From the NCBI GenBank assembly GCA_000469685.2, contig LS997563.1, positions 2,748,781-2,812,780 on the forward strand: a DNA stretch of 64,000 nucleotides, read 5' to 3'. Origin of the DNA: Haemonchus contortus. Taxonomy: Eukaryota > Nematoda > Chromadorea > Rhabditida > Trichostrongylidae. Within the stretch, counting starts at the first letter, position 1. Each line of letters begins with the position of its first letter. Both the position numbers and the translations under genes were made by a program. Positions 45,255 through 58,132 of this stretch are shown one piece after another. Below the pieces are notes generated by a model. The model saw nothing but the letters and a program-made list of their open reading frames with translations. It was not told the origin of the DNA and did not search any database.

Positions 45255-47370
45255 TCGAATTTAACGGCAATAGAACTGGAACTAAAGTAACTGATCTTGA
45301 TACCAGGCGAAGGAAGACATTGAAAGCAAAAGCAACTACGTGCTATACGGAGTTCAGAGCACTTTTCGAGCTTAGGAAGAGACTCTCTGGGAATTATGCA
45401 AAAAAAAATTATAGTGCATGTAACGCTCTCACGAAGCTCGAATGCGCCCTAGCTCGGGCTTGATGCCCAAAAGAGAGGAAGCGATTCTGGCCATCTTCCA
45501 AATGAACGCATGGGTGTTCTTTGATTAGTGTGTGAAGTCGATGTTGATATTCACCATGTAGAAGTCCTGCGACAAAATGGAACATTTCTTTAAACTTTGG
45601 AAATCAGCACACCCTCAGTATCGGGAACTTTCTATTTTTCCGAAATACCAACCAGAAATGGTGGATGTGGCGCGCTAGTAAGCAACACACTATCACCTAC
45701 CCATGGGGAGGCGGGCGTTAGGAACGATTTTGGGTAATCGATTTGCCGCACGCGGCTGTCGCGGATCATTCATTCGCCGTTATTACAGCTCTAGCGTTCT
45801 TCATACAGCTCAATCAATATGCGATCATTATTTTATATCATAATTCTACTATTGTTACTTTTGTCCTTGTATTACTTACCTACTGCTGCATCCTGTTACA
45901 TTCCTCCGCGCGCGACGCCCCTTTCACCGCGACGCGACCGTTTCGTTCCTAACGCACCACACCCCCTACCCATGGCCTGCAGATCAAACGATCGGAAGGT
46001 TACTAGCCTAGACCAACGAAACATTCTACACCTCCAGAGTCTACCAGTTTCTACCAGTTGCATGGAAGAGTGAAAGAACTAACTAGTACATCGGCTGGTT
46101 ACCTCAAAACATGAACACCAAGTCCAGACAACGGGATTTTAGTTAGGGACAAATATTAAGACATTTTAATTTTTTTTTTTGACGCTTCGAAAGCACTTCG
46201 GGCGCAAAAGTACTAAATCAAAACAAGAAGTTGAATAGATTAGGCAATCAGACAGACATAAGGCATTCCGTAAAATTCGGGAAGAAGGGATGGGAGCAGG
46301 AGAGTAGGTTGGCTTCTCATCATGGCTCATGGCACAAAACATGGCCTCTTCTACTCAATTATCTCGTAGTCACTTGAGTACCCTATTTACGTTTAGGGAA
46401 GGAGAGCGTTCAAAAAAAATTTTCGCCGAAGAGCTTGGACGGACCATGCACGGCAGCTGAAGGAAGTCCTGTAGCAGCATGAAAGATTCGTTCTCACAAT
46501 TCATAGCATTATTCAGAGAGAACAAGCTTTTGTTTTGACCTCCCAAAATCTTCTCACATACGGCTGAGTCCATTACTACAAGTGTTTACGTCAAAATCGT
46601 CTAAAATGTAAACAGCAATCTGATGAAAATCCAAGATGGTCACAGATCATCCCCATGTTACTGCTTCAGGCTACGTGACCTGCATAACCTTTTGCAGCGC
46701 ATTCTTGCTAGATGGGTACAAGTAAATAAGGTTGATGACAATTTTACCTATCATGACAATGAGTTACCAGGAAGCATCTAGAAGGTTTACGGAACAACCC
46801 AACCCAAATCTTTTGCGCTCTCTTTGGGAATAATTCTAATTTCTGATTATTTGGTATGATTTTTCTTGGGAAGTAGCAATATCTGGCGAATAATCTCACT
46901 CATAAAAAACTGACATTGAGTTCCAATCATGAAGGCCGTGAATCGAGAATTCGGGTCTATATGAGCTAAAGTGGTAAATGGCAACAAAATAGGGGTAGTA
47001 TAGAAAAAGGTAAAAGCTGCCTAAATGCTGATGATGAGCACTTTTCGTAGGCGCTGGCTGGCGATGTGAAGTGTGATTTGGCCACTATGGTGCGCAGTTA
47101 TTCTAAAGGAAATTCGATTTTCTAGGAGCGCGCCCCGAAAAACGTAGGTAAATGGGCTGAATATTGTCAGAAAAACCTCAGGATTACGTTATCGATCAGG
47201 AATTATTCGGAATGCCCCTTCTCATCCAAGAAAATGATTTCCATACTTGGAAATCTAAAAAATCTAATCAAACGAAGACGACGAGAACGAAGAAGAAAAA
47301 GAACACCCATGTTGACATTGCTATTCGAATTGCTACTGTTGGAGTTGTTTCCATAGAGTGGGAGTGCCAC
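45255..47370. other. Intergenic
   Basis: A weak SINE-head remnant lies at about 45655-45710 (GGATGTGGCGCGCTAGTAAG). Otherwise nothing was recognised. The frame at 47164-47436 is Lys/Thr-rich low complexity without splice context. Confidence 0.4.
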
Positions 47371-47695
47371 CAATCGATACCCGATCGATACAGCTTTGTT
47401 GGGAGATCGACGAAGATTTACCTATTAGCGGTTTAATAGAGCATCCAACATTCGAAGACATCATGGTGCGGTGGTGGTTGTTTTGTTGTTGATCGAGTAC
47501 TCGCTGTATCTTCCACGGATATAGTAGGGAGCGCATTGTGCCGATCGATACTGATCGATTAATAGTAATTTGTTGGGTATTTATGGCGTCAGTTCCTTTT
47601 GCCTCACAGAGTTGGAGAAGGCTTTAGAGTGATATTATGGGAATATCGCTACGATGGTGTCGATCGATATCGATCAATAATAGTATCGACAGCGA
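47371..47695. repeat. Cluster of ATCGAT-containing palindromic motifs
   Basis: CCAATCGATACCCGATCGAT, CGATCGATACTGATCGAT and TCGATCGATATCGATCAAT occur within about 320 bases, along with GTTGATCGAGTA. The density of ATCGAT and GATCGATA words is far above the local background by eye. Confidence 0.6.
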
Positions 47696-47734
47696 CCTGA
47701 CGCCGACACACCGACATACACGCACCGACACACC

Positions 47735-47787
47735 ATATATATATACACACACACAAACACAAACACACACACACACACACACACACT
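47735..47787. repeat. AT then AC dinucleotide microsatellite
   Basis: A short AT run leads into an interrupted AC run of about 45 bases. Confidence 0.95.
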
Positions 47788-47799
47788 GACTTCGCACAT

Positions 47800-47905
47800 A
47801 CATAGCCAGCCGATGTACAAACGAGTTCTTCTTCCCAGATGAGCTTAGAATCCACTAACAGCCATGGGATCAAAACTTGGTTGGCCTGAGCATTGAACGT
47901 GGGGT
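47800..47905 (-). mobile_element. SINE fragment
   Basis: TAGCCAGCCGATGTACAAAC, TCCCAGATGAGC and TTGGTTGGCCTGAGCA are minus-strand SINE body blocks. Confidence 0.6.
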
Positions 47906-48082
47906 TCTACGTTCCGTTTTGACGTTTCATTTGTAATTTCACTTACATCCGTTTAGCTAATTACAAGCCATCCCATCAGGCAATCGTGTTAAACACTTGA
48001 AAGACGGAGGCGTAAGAACGGATGTAATTATGACGGGTACCGCACGTCTTTACGGCAGTGAAAACATAGAAGGCTGTCTACC

Positions 48083-48652
48083 ATGATAAGCTACAAAGGA
48101 GCAGCCCTATTAGTAGGCTATACTCGAGCCATTCCCGTTGAAAGCTTCGCAATGAATCCTGATGACACTTTGATTCTGATTTTTTCACATTTTACCCCTA
48201 TGCACCTCCTTCATGTCGCAAGCGTGTACAGTTTCTGCCTTGAAAGAGTCAAAAAAGTAGTAAGCGACATCTTACTCCTTGAAAATCCCGAAAATTCCTA
48301 CTCAAAACTTCAGGGATGTTTCCGCTATCTTTAACGACTCCAAAGCAACCCCCAAACTGATGCATCAGAGTCTCTCATAGCTCTCATGCTGAGTACACCT
48401 TAACTAAGGTATTATATAGACAGAACTCACTGCCATCAGTAATTCACTAGAGAGATCCCACGTTTGCAAAAAAATCTGTCTGAATTGCTTCAATTATTTT
48501 TGAAATAACATTTGAAATCACATTTTCTTCTATTCATTTGATGGCTCAACTGCTCTCAGTTATTCCTAGTAATTATTAGTTATTCAAATGGCTTCTTTGT
48601 GCATGTCTGCAGCCCTGCAACGAAGATGATTTTCTGAGAATATTAACAAACG
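48083..48652 (+). CDS. Possible F-box gene fragment, two exons
   Basis: The first exon (ATG 48083, or an internal ATG at 48151, to 48258) ends AAAAAAGTA before a GTAAGC donor and encodes NPDDTLILIFSHFTPMHLL, which fits an F-box (hydrophobic spacing, conserved Pro). After TGTCTGCAG a second piece, 48613-48652, reads PCNEDDFLRILTN in the same phase and ends at a GTAAGT donor. I could not find later exons or an in-frame end before repeat-like sequence begins near 48755. It may be a truncated gene, a pseudogene, or chance. The exon coordinates are hand-read and approximate by a few bases. Confidence 0.35.
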
Positions 48653-48754
48653 GTAAGTTAAATATATAGAAGGTTTGTCACTACATTTCAAGTTAGACAG
48701 ATTGGTTCTTAGACGAAGAGTTTACGATAGAAACTATTTCTGAGTTTTCCCGCT

Positions 48755-49280
48755 AGAATGTATCTGTGGCTTCTAAGAATAGTACGCAGGCCAATCTCGG
48801 GTTGAAAAACGGCCTAGATAGTTAGTGAAAAGGACTCTAGAACGGTTTGGCTGACGTAGATAGTCAAAGTGGCCGTGTTATGCCGACCTTTTTAGTACTC
48901 CACTGATCACATGACGAGACGAGTAGCACGTCTAAATGAGAGAACCCAGACGACCATCTCGTACAAACCAATCATATTCTAGTTTTATATTTCGCTGTTC
49001 AGGATAAAATGTTAGTCAAATATTCTTTTAGGATGAATCTGTGGCCCCACCGTGCGCCATATGTGGCGCTGTCACTTCGAAAAACTCCCTAGATAAGGCG
49101 TTGTAAGGGTTCTGAGATTGTATCGGCTGTATGCCACACCCAAAAGCGGACGAGTCTTAACAATGTTATAGGGACTGCACCAATCACAAGGGTATCACCC
49201 ATATTAGAAATTCTAATAACTAGTCGAGACCCTTTGCAACAGTGGAAGGCGGTCTCGAACATTTCTGGCTCAATGTAGTT
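48755..49280. repeat. Diverged repeat-like region
   Basis: Two stretches share ATG(A)ATCTGTGGC-type starts and resemble 41190-41350. The family boundaries are unclear. Confidence 0.35.
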
Positions 49281-49299
49281 AACTCTTTACGTAATTACA

Positions 49300-49515
49300 A
49301 CACGTGAAATCTCGTCCGAATACCCCTTCCACATACTTTTCATCATGACAATCTCGTACAACCACTTATGCCATTACTTTTGAGAAGCCTTATTCCAGCG
49401 AAAACGAGTATTCCCTCTTTTCTTCGCCACCAAAGCACTATTCTCCACCAACACTTCTGCTTTTCAGATCTAAGTGGTATCTTTAAGTAATCGTGAACTG
49501 TTCCCCCACCCCAAT
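49300..49515 (-). repeat. MITE-like family copy
   Basis: It has CTCGTCCGAATACCCCTTCC, ATCTCGTACAACC, TCTTCGCCACCAAAGCAC and the terminal GTAATCGTGAACTGTTCC block. Confidence 0.65.
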
Positions 49516-50074
49516 GATGAATTCTATATGGTCGCAAATTTCAACCAGGGTCCAACAGCGGTAATTATTCATCGTCATCATTAAAGATAGACACTTGAGT
49601 GTTCTAAGAATTTCGACACTCAAGAGAAGGCTATTCGTCGAATTGACGTGCCAGCTTGCATGCACACAGTCAGATTGGTGCCGAAGTTCGGAGCTTGAGT
49701 GGTGAACAAAAATAGGTTTTGACGAAGCTCTTCTGAGAAAGACAACTTTCAATCACTTAGGACAATTCCCGCAGTAAGTTGACGATTCCCTCGCAAAGCT
49801 CTCAGTTCTAAGAAGTTAGGGGTGCAGGGTGCAGGGGTACAATACAATAGGGTTTTCAACAACAACAAAGCTGAGATTGGGTCCATTTTGAAAACCGAAA
49901 TTTCCTCTGTAACTCATGCGATTAGTGGATATGATTTAGTACAAAGTGCGAAGTCCTGTCAAGGAGTAACCGCAGAGCAAATTAGTTCCCCTTGGTGTAC
50001 TCACGATGGGATATGTAGTATTGTGTTCATGGAATAGGATTTCTGAAGTAGAGGCTAAGAGTGATCATGAACCG
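49516..50074. other. Intergenic, nothing recognised
   Basis: No gene, RNA or clear repeat was seen between two MITE-family copies. Confidence 0.4.
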
Positions 50075-50510
50075 AATTCACATCAAAGGCGAAATTCACG
50101 ATAACGGTGGTTTTTGAGATTCTCCCATGTTATGCACATGTTGCTCCCAAGTATAAAATGAAGGACGCTGTAGGTTGAAGACGATCTAGACAGGCCGACG
50201 TACCCATCTAAAGCGAAGTTCTCACAGCGTCGTGGAGGCTGCAGAGGATGCACCGCTCTGGCCCCTGGACTTACACGTTGCATGTACACAGCATACTGTA
50301 GCTAGCTGTGCGCAGTAACACACACATTTGGAAAACTCGTCCGAATACTCCTTCTATGCCACTTTTATCATCACAATCTCTCTGAAATCCCAAATTTATC
50401 AGTTTTTCAAAGCTTCTTTTCACTCTTTTTGTTTCACTTTCACAAATTCCACCAGCATTATTCGCTTCTGGTCTGGCTGCTTCAAGCAACATTCGATGAC
50501 AAACAAGAAA
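50075..50510 (-). repeat. MITE-like family copy
   Basis: An end motif (AAATTCACGATAACGGTGG) lies at the left and a long body follows with CACGTTGCATGTACACAGC, GTGCGCAGTAACACACACAT and CTCGTCCGAATACTCC, which is the inverse of 60640-60780. Confidence 0.65.
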
Positions 50511-50770
50511 ACTTTATTCAACTGAATTCCATCGCAACGACATAATTGAGTCTACAGATAGTTTGCAAAGAAACGCGCTGTGTTTTGAATGGAAATAGTG
50601 ATACAAACACAGATGGCGAGATCGAATTGATGACGGTTGACGTGCACGTGGGAGAGAACGTGGTATCGAGAAAATGAATTTGTGAGATCTGATGGTGGGA
50701 ATACTACGCGCAGCGTTATTCTGTGCCTTTTCGTGGGAACTGTAATGTAGAGCATACGGTTAGAAGCACA

Positions 50771-53700
50771 CTACATCTGTTCGGGATTCGATCGTCCAAA
50801 TCGAACAAACGTCTGAGCCCTTTTGCCAAACCTTACGAACGTTTGAGCCCGTTTGCCGAATCGCACAAATGTTTGAGCTCTTTTCGCCATAGATGGAGGT
50901 GCATCATCTGAAATTCATGGAATCTGTGAAATCCGCTGGACACAAGGAATTGGGGATGACACTATAGGCAGGAGTATGTGCATATGTATGCATTCTCAAG
51001 CGGGTGAAAAGGGAAAGCCGTTGAATTACCTGATTCAGCAGGCATTTCTTGTCGCAGGAGTTCCAAAAGCTCTCGTTCTCGTTCAATGTCTTCCGGGCTC
51101 ACCTCTACCAACCCTGAAATTGAGCCTCAAATAGTTGCAATAATTTTTTGTTCATGAGAAACGTGTTTCATAGTTTAAAAAAGGAGTTTTTGCGCTTTTT
51201 CACTTAATTTACTTGAGGAGGTAATTAGTTTAGTTTATCACGTGAGGGCAGAGGTAGTTTAGCGGCAAGTGTCGCACTATCACACACGCATGGCATTGGA
51301 TCGATATCCATCTACGTCAGCCGGGCCGAGGCCTTCCATCCCTCCGAGTCGGGTGATTGGTACCACACCCGTTTGAGAGGATGAAAGCACTGACTTCTAC
51401 ATCGGCTGGTAAGCAAGTCATTGTGTAGGCCACGTACGAATTCATTCGTTACTACGATTCTGAATGGAACTCGAGTGCGGGGCACATCCTACAGAAATGA
51501 TCGATACCCGGAGACTTGGTGTTTTTTATGTACATTGGTGACCAGAAGCCCGAGAGTTTCTGCTTACTCGTTTCCCATTTTGTTCTCGACCCACTTGTCA
51601 GGGACCTTTAGTTTGTGGGTTATTATCCCATCAGCAGGCCTTCTACAATGAAAAATCAACCACACTTTGTATAGGGATGAAGTTTTTGTGTGGGAGGAAA
51701 CACCCATTTGGGATTCTCATTTGGTGTGTAGCTGGCTGGAAGCTGAAGGGGAAGGAACAAAAAGGAACGTTGGTGTAGAATATAAGTACACGAGACGAAG
51801 CAGACGTTTCAAATTGTATTTGAGCAAAGTCGATTTATATACCCTGCTCCCTTTTTAGGCTTGAGCCCCTATTATTGTAGAACTTCATAGCTTCTAACTA
51901 TTTTTCTCCTCGTTACTATTTCCGTTTATCCCTTTGGCAGAATTTTGTTATGGCTGTTTCGTACTCTAGTGGCCAGACATGCAAAACATGGGTTTCTTTA
52001 GAAAGAAGCCCTTTTCATACGGCATTGTCTTGAATGTCCCATTCCAAACGAGGTGCTTATGAAGCGATCCGGATTCATGGCATATGACGTGGAGGTCTCA
52101 AAGGGCATCTCGCCCTCATTTTGAAAAACTGCAGCACGATGAAAAGGCAATGTAGACGAACGACGGAGACAGTGGCACCAGAAAACTTTGAACGTCAATC
52201 AATACCGTTTCAGGGATGGGTCCTCGCACTTGACTTTCAGTCAGAATTTGCATTGGGGATTAAAAATTTGTGGCTCTATCAACTACTGGTGACCAGCCAA
52301 TGTCAGCGCTCTGTTCCTTTCGGCTGTCCTCAAATGACCATATGACGACCACGGCAGAGATGAATGGCTTCTTTTGAGCGGGCTAGTAACATTTCGGAGT
52401 CTGATCACCTGACCATGTTTGTCTGATAGTGCGCCACTTGCCACTACACCACCTCGCCCGTGACCATGTTTGTCTGATAGTGATTAGTTGCCTTCGCAGA
52501 ACTATTGCTCACAGTTTTATTGACTTGTGGCCAATTACTAGTCAAAGTTTCCCTGAATGAAATCCTGAGCAAAGGTAACTTCAACCGTAATTGACTTAAG
52601 TGAGGCGAGCTTATTCCTCCATCTCTGAAGAGCAGAAGTGCTCATGGAGAGGTGCGCTGCAGAGTGCACATACAGAATTTTTTTCTCAAAGAACAGGCTC
52701 CAGTTAACACATAGATATTTATAAGAGTTGACCGGAAAGTCTCATTTAAGATGATCCATTCTCCAGGAACTATAATAAGAGAGAAATGGGAGAAATTAGA
52801 CTCATGGATAGAGTGCTCTTATGTGAATGAATTGTGATTTTATGTGGCATCCTCCACCTTCATATGCATAGGATCGGATTTTGGGCATGTAACTTGAAAT
52901 TGTGTATATTGCGAAGCGGTCGTAATGTGCGATAGGGGATTACTGGCTGAAGTGCAGTAATGTAGATTTGTCCCTGCGTTGAGTTGTTCTGCTAGTGCCC
53001 TTCGTCCCTGTTTTCGCCCTTCGACGCTGTTAACATTTATTTCATTTTTTATAACTCAATAAAAACATCGTTCGTATCCATGTCTATGAGCACTTTCCAA
53101 TTTCCCCTCTAGGCTCATTTAAATGAGCGTTTTGCATGAGATGGAGACAGTTCCCCCTCATAGACGACGCTTCCTAGAAGTCATTGCAGTTGGGGCAAGA
53201 AATTTCCTTGCGTCCACGATTCATAAAGTCACCAGTTACTCAGAACAGACAGGAATTAAGGAGAGCAATAGAGATTCCTATGTTTACTTCATCAAAATGA
53301 CGTTGGTGCTATTCAATGAATTCATATTTGTAAAAGGAAGCCTAACTGTCTAGTAGTGATTGGGAGTTGAAACCATGGAGGAATCAAAGGCCGGCACTCT
53401 AAAGCAATCACTGATGTAAACTGCTGCTTACGTGGAGGAGACCTGAGCCGGAGGCCTAATCAGAGGTCGTCCCGATCTCCATTTGCAGTTGTTAGTGGGA
53501 TAAATTAGTATTTGGTTTGATTCCAGTCATTAGATCACCCTCAAGTCGGCCCTGTTGCCTGGGAAGGCTTCAGATTCAATCATGTAATCTGTGTGAGCAG
53601 CATACATGACCTGCCAGGGTCCTCTCTACTGACAAATTGTAGATGAAGTATAGAACGTTCTCCTTTTTTGCCTAGTTCATAACCCTATAGATGAATATCA

Positions 53701-55465
53701 AAAGAAATCCTTGTTGTTATGGCATTTCGCTAAGCGGAATAGAACCATCTTGATATCTGTTTGTTAAATGGACCGAGGGTCAGTTTTTCTGGCTGGATCA
53801 AGTTCCTCCGCGAAGACGAGACTACGCATTCCATATACGGCTTCTTCTACGTGCATTAGCAAAAGTCCAGATGAATGTTTCCGAAGAAACTAATAGATTT
53901 TTAGGAATAATTATTTATTTTTGCTAACACACCCTCGACCGTTTCTTGACCGTTTCTGGAACCAATGGTTAGGCCAGTACTAATATTATAACAGGATATT
54001 AATAACAGGGACCGGCCTCCTGAACACTAGGCTTCATTATGACAGACTTATTCACCGTAAAAAGCAAAAAAACGATGGCGTAACCCTACAACCAAGAACT
54101 GCTAGGCTGTTCTTATGCAATGAATTTCGCCATGCATCCCAATCACTTCGATAACAGTCAAACTACTTGCTTTGTATCGATCCCTTACTCTTCTTCAAAA
54201 AGATTTTTTCCTGATTATGGGAGGGGGAAAGTGCGTCCCCTTTTGAGCTTGTTCCACTTGTTCCTTCACATTCTCACCTCTCCCAGTTCCCCCAGAGATT
54301 CATTCAAAATTTCTGACCATGTTGCAGAGAGTTGTCACTTGTGGTTAGTTTCCTTGAAAAAATATATTATAGTTCCCACGAGATGACAAATGTAATCCTA
54401 AATTGTTGCCAGGGACCAAATGACGATATAAAGACTTGGCTTGAGAGGAGAGCAGTTCTAGAGAAAAACAGCTGAGCATTCCCATTTCATTCTCCACTGT
54501 TCTTTTATGATTCTCAGGCTGCTTTTACACATCAGCTTGTTGACATGGTCCATGCATAATAAACTAGAAACCAATTATGCGTGCGTTGTTCATTTTAGAG
54601 CATATACGAGAGCAGATGGGATAAGCTGAAGTACTGAAGAGTGTAAAGTGTCATAGTCGCAGGGGTAATTCAAGAATTTTCGAAGTTCAGCTAAATGGAA
54701 CTAAACAATCGCCTATAGATCTCTTCTTGGTAATCACTTCCGACCTGGTTACCCACGCTACGTGATGCAGGTGATGTAGAATCCCACACGAGTTTTCGTA
54801 GCTCAACAACAAAGTGTTGTGCATGTCAATCCGTTGAATATTTCTGCAGATCACATGTGACATGTGATTCAGATGGGAAACTCAGCTCTCGTTCTCCCAA
54901 ACAGGAAGCACTCGGACCTTTAGAATGCGGCTACCAGCCTGTAGCCAAATCTGGTTCTGGTTCAGAATAAAGAATAAAGACCTGGGTATAAGGTGATTCT
55001 GATACAAGATAGGAGGAAGAACGATACGGTGCTATTTACGTACATGTAAACAACCATCGAATGTCACAAGGTTGGCAATTTTTGGATAAAACTTTGGCCT
55101 CGTGCGGGACCGTACTTGTGCTTTCCGAGCCCTCTGTTTACCCTTTACAGTACCGAGACCCCCTTGACGACGCCTTCTTGATTTTCTGCGTGCTGTTCTG
55201 CGTACTGGACGGTATAGCAAGGTTAAAAGCAGGCCAAGTCAAAACCATCAAATAGTAACCGCAGTTTTTGTAGTATCGCAGTAATTCTTCCCTGCCCTTC
55301 CCTCGCCACCGCCCCCACATCTCTTCCCATGCAAAGAGACTTCCAAACTTAGTGAAAATTTTACCAGAACAATGACTTACTTTGATCATTAACTGGAGAT
55401 GCATTGGAGAATGCAAGAAGAACGATAGCGCAAGTAGCAAGGAAAGCCAGCTCGACACCGTTCAT
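50771..55465 (-). CDS. flp-16: FMRFamide-like neuropeptide precursor FLP-16
   Basis: Minus-strand exons 55465-55381, 51113-51030 and 50907-50771 (TAG) join in phase to 101 residues. Exon 1 is a signal peptide (MNGVELAFLATCAIVLLAFS). Exon 2 is an acidic spacer (SPEDIERERELLELLRQEM). Exon 3 carries three identical AQTFVRFG units with dibasic KR between them; the last is followed by RS. The C-terminal Gly of each becomes the amide, giving AQTFVRF-NH2, the hallmark peptide of nematode flp-16. The peptides are processed by proprotein convertase and amidating enzymes in neurons. The 4.27-kb first intron is very large for a neuropeptide gene and holds two SINEs. Exon 1 depends on phase agreement and the signal-peptide character; the peptide exon is beyond doubt. 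Confidence 0.9.
51240..51520 (+). mobile_element. SINE copy in flp-16 intron 1
   Basis: Head GGTAGTTTAGCGGCAAGTG, then GGATCGATATCCATC (B box mostly deleted), TTCCATCCCTCCGAGTCGGG, CTTCTACATCGGCTGG, and the distal GATTCTGAATGGAACTCGAG block. It is antisense to flp-16. Confidence 0.85.
52215..52482 (-). mobile_element. SINE copy with duplicated end
   Basis: Minus-strand SINE; the head complement GCGCCACTTGCCACTACACC is clear. Just outside it, GTGACCATGTTTGTCTGATAG repeats a 21-base piece of the element (52409-52431 against 52459-52480), a local duplication beyond the A-box end. Confidence 0.75.
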
Positions 55466-57482
55466 ATTGTACCTTAATGATAGCATACATTGTAAGCATG
55501 AAAAGCGAAAAGGAAATGAGCTGATCGTAAAAAGTAATCATAAATGAACGACAACGAAAAACAACGACAAATGCACGGAGATTACGATTACGTCCATCAA
55601 AGGAGTGTGGATGGCTGAATGGGTGGATAAATGATCTTCTTGACTTCTCCCTGTTGGGACGGTCATAGTCCATTAGGGCCAGTGGTGTCAGTGGGAGGTA
55701 CAGTCAAAGACGTTTAGGTGAAGAAGATTTTCGAGTGTAAAGGCTATTGACTCCTGGTGCCTGTGAACTGAGGGATCGAGATGTGAATCATTTGGGTAAG
55801 GGAGGTGTGGAAGTCAAACTGCTGCTTTCCTGGATGATTAGGGTGGTGCTATTAGTACAAAAAGACCAACAGACAACAATGTGCTACATTCAAAATCGCA
55901 GTTCCACCCAAGAAAGTCGCCCACGAGGCATTGCTAGGCTTACATCTAAGAAAGGCAATTTCTCGAAGTATTTATTGGGAAATGACTTAATCGTTCAAGT
56001 TTCCACCGTTGCTTGGGAGCAAATGGTCTGACCGTCATTACCCAAGTGGCAATCTCGACGATTGTATGAAGAATAGACCTTGGCAGCGTTTAATACTACA
56101 CTCAGTGTCATGCGTAAGCTATCGATGACGATGTTGCAAAAAAGCAAGTTGCTTCTCAAGAAAGAGCTGATTTCCATACATTCAACTGGAAAAAGGTCAT
56201 ATGTATGTGGTGGAAAAAACACAATAGGATTAATTAAGGCATTGTGTAGAATCAGAGGTCTCCTGACGTCATGCCACTTCTCCCTCCAGATTTCCTTACT
56301 GGGACAAACAACGTTTGTTCAATCAAAATAGTGAACTCGCCAGCATCGTGGAGGTGAAGTTTGCTAAGAATATTTTTCATACTGAGGTGCACTGGTACAC
56401 ATCGTCAACAGAACGTCTTCCACTCTGCCTTCCACCACGTCAACAGAGCAGAAAACATCTTTCCTTTTCTCAGGATTGGCTGGTAGCTCTGAACTCAGTC
56501 TGAACGGTTGAATCATGGCAATAACTTTGGACGGCAGGCCCAAGCAGTGGCAAAGCTTGAGAAAACTTCTGGGTCAAGTTGATCAGAAGAAGAGTCTACG
56601 ACACATTCTCGAGGAAGAATCGTAGTAGCTGCTTTTCACATTGTTTACATCTCGTGATTCTCTTCATCAAAAAGACCCGATTAATACGGTTCCAAGAGCA
56701 TTCTGATCTTCTGAGACTGTAACCCGATCAGCCAGTGACTTTCTAGCTCCATACACCCAGCTGCCTTATACGTGACTTGTGCTTCTGTAATCTAAGTTTG
56801 CCGCATAGAAATCGGAAAGTTAGCTGTCAATCTCAGAGTGGATGATGCTCTTCGAAAGTTTTTTTTTTAAAGATGTAGAAATGTTCGGACGACAACTTCT
56901 AACCCATGTAAGTGCTAGAAATACGGTCATATGTATTACTCTCTTAAAATTGGTGATACTGAGGTAATCATCCGAAAAAGGCGTTTATTGGCTTTCGTCA
57001 AAGCGCTGAAGTTGTTTGATCTCCAGAGTATTTTTAGCTAACTGCCACTAGGTAACCACGAAGAAAAGAATGACATTAGTAGCCAACGAGACGGGCTGCT
57101 TTGTTGGGGAAGTCTTTGAAGTGCAGTTGATTCGTTGACGCACAATAGCGCACGTTTAGACTATGGTGAGACTTTTAATAGCTAAGCAACCAGCCAATTT
57201 GGTTACTGTCTTAATTGCTTCCAACAAAAGTGGTACCAAAGCACCGATTCGGAAAGGGTGATAGGATTGATAAGCCTACAGAAAACCAGTCCAAATGCTC
57301 GATAGATACCTGTTAAAGAGGAAGTACAAACGAGATCTGGCGCTTTCTTTCCACTATGACGTCTACTTTGGGTGATATTTGAGAGCAGTCATCACAATCG
57401 AAAGTCCATAGATGCCAGTCATGTCCCCAAACTTCATATCAACAAATCGATACGAAAGAAAGTTCAAGAACAGTGAGCAACT
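55466..57482. other. Intergenic upstream of flp-16
   Basis: No gene is supported; open frames at 55747-56503 on the plus strand have no splice links. The flp-16 promoter should lie at the left end. Confidence 0.4.
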
Positions 57483-57648
57483 ATCCATCTAAAATTTTGA
57501 ACAGAGTAGTAAGCCTTTGCTGGGGCTTCGTTGAAGCCTTCTTCTTAAAGTTGAGAACTCGAAATTCAAACAATATGTAAAAGCAGCAGAAGGCTCTAAT
57601 AAACCAGATCAATGAGTTATGATAGCCTGCCTTTCTGAAATAGATGAC
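57483..57648 (-). CDS. Putative last exon of an unrecognised membrane protein
   Basis: On the minus strand, after an acceptor-like CTATTTCAG, an open frame reads YHNSLIWFIRAFCCFYILFE then a basic segment (NFKKKASTKPQQRL) and a TAG at 57483. One hydrophobic span plus a basic tail looks protein-like. No donor partner was proven; it could belong with the exons at 58133-58579. Confidence 0.3.
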
Positions 57649-58132
57649 CATGACAGTTTTGTGGAAACTTAGCATACAACTAGCTCAGTACAGTACGGTA
57701 CTGGTTCTGGTATTGATATTAGTACTTCGGAAGGAAAGCTTTAAGAAGAGAAAGCTTCAAGGAGACTCTGATTTTTCATGAGTTGAGAGAGAGCACATTA
57801 CAATCCAGAGTGCATCATCAATTCAATAAATCGCAATGACCGTAAATTCTCGATTAAAAACATTAATGTTGTAACAAAACATCGAAATCATTTTAAGATT
57901 GGTAAGCGAAGTTGTTTGCAGTGATAAAGAGCTCAATGTGGACAATAAGGGATAGTAGCGACTGAGCCAGCTTTCACACTTTGCACCGCCCCATTCGGGC
58001 ATGCATGTGGGATTGGATATCGATAACAATGCTGTGGGACCGATTTTCTCTATAGTTTGATATTGATAAAATATTACAATTGTAAGCACGATCAAGAGGT
58101 GAGGGGAGATAAAGTTACCAGGTGTTAGCTCA

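Noticed and set aside
47735..47787. Protein-coding frame rich in Cys/Val (minus strand)
   Set aside because: It is the translation of an AC microsatellite.
55040..55133. A cysteine-containing second exon for the 55.4-kb signal-peptide exon
   Set aside because: It is phase-compatible but its acceptor is poor and no later exon follows. The flp-16 exon at 51113 fits the same phase and yields a complete, recognisable neuropeptide precursor.
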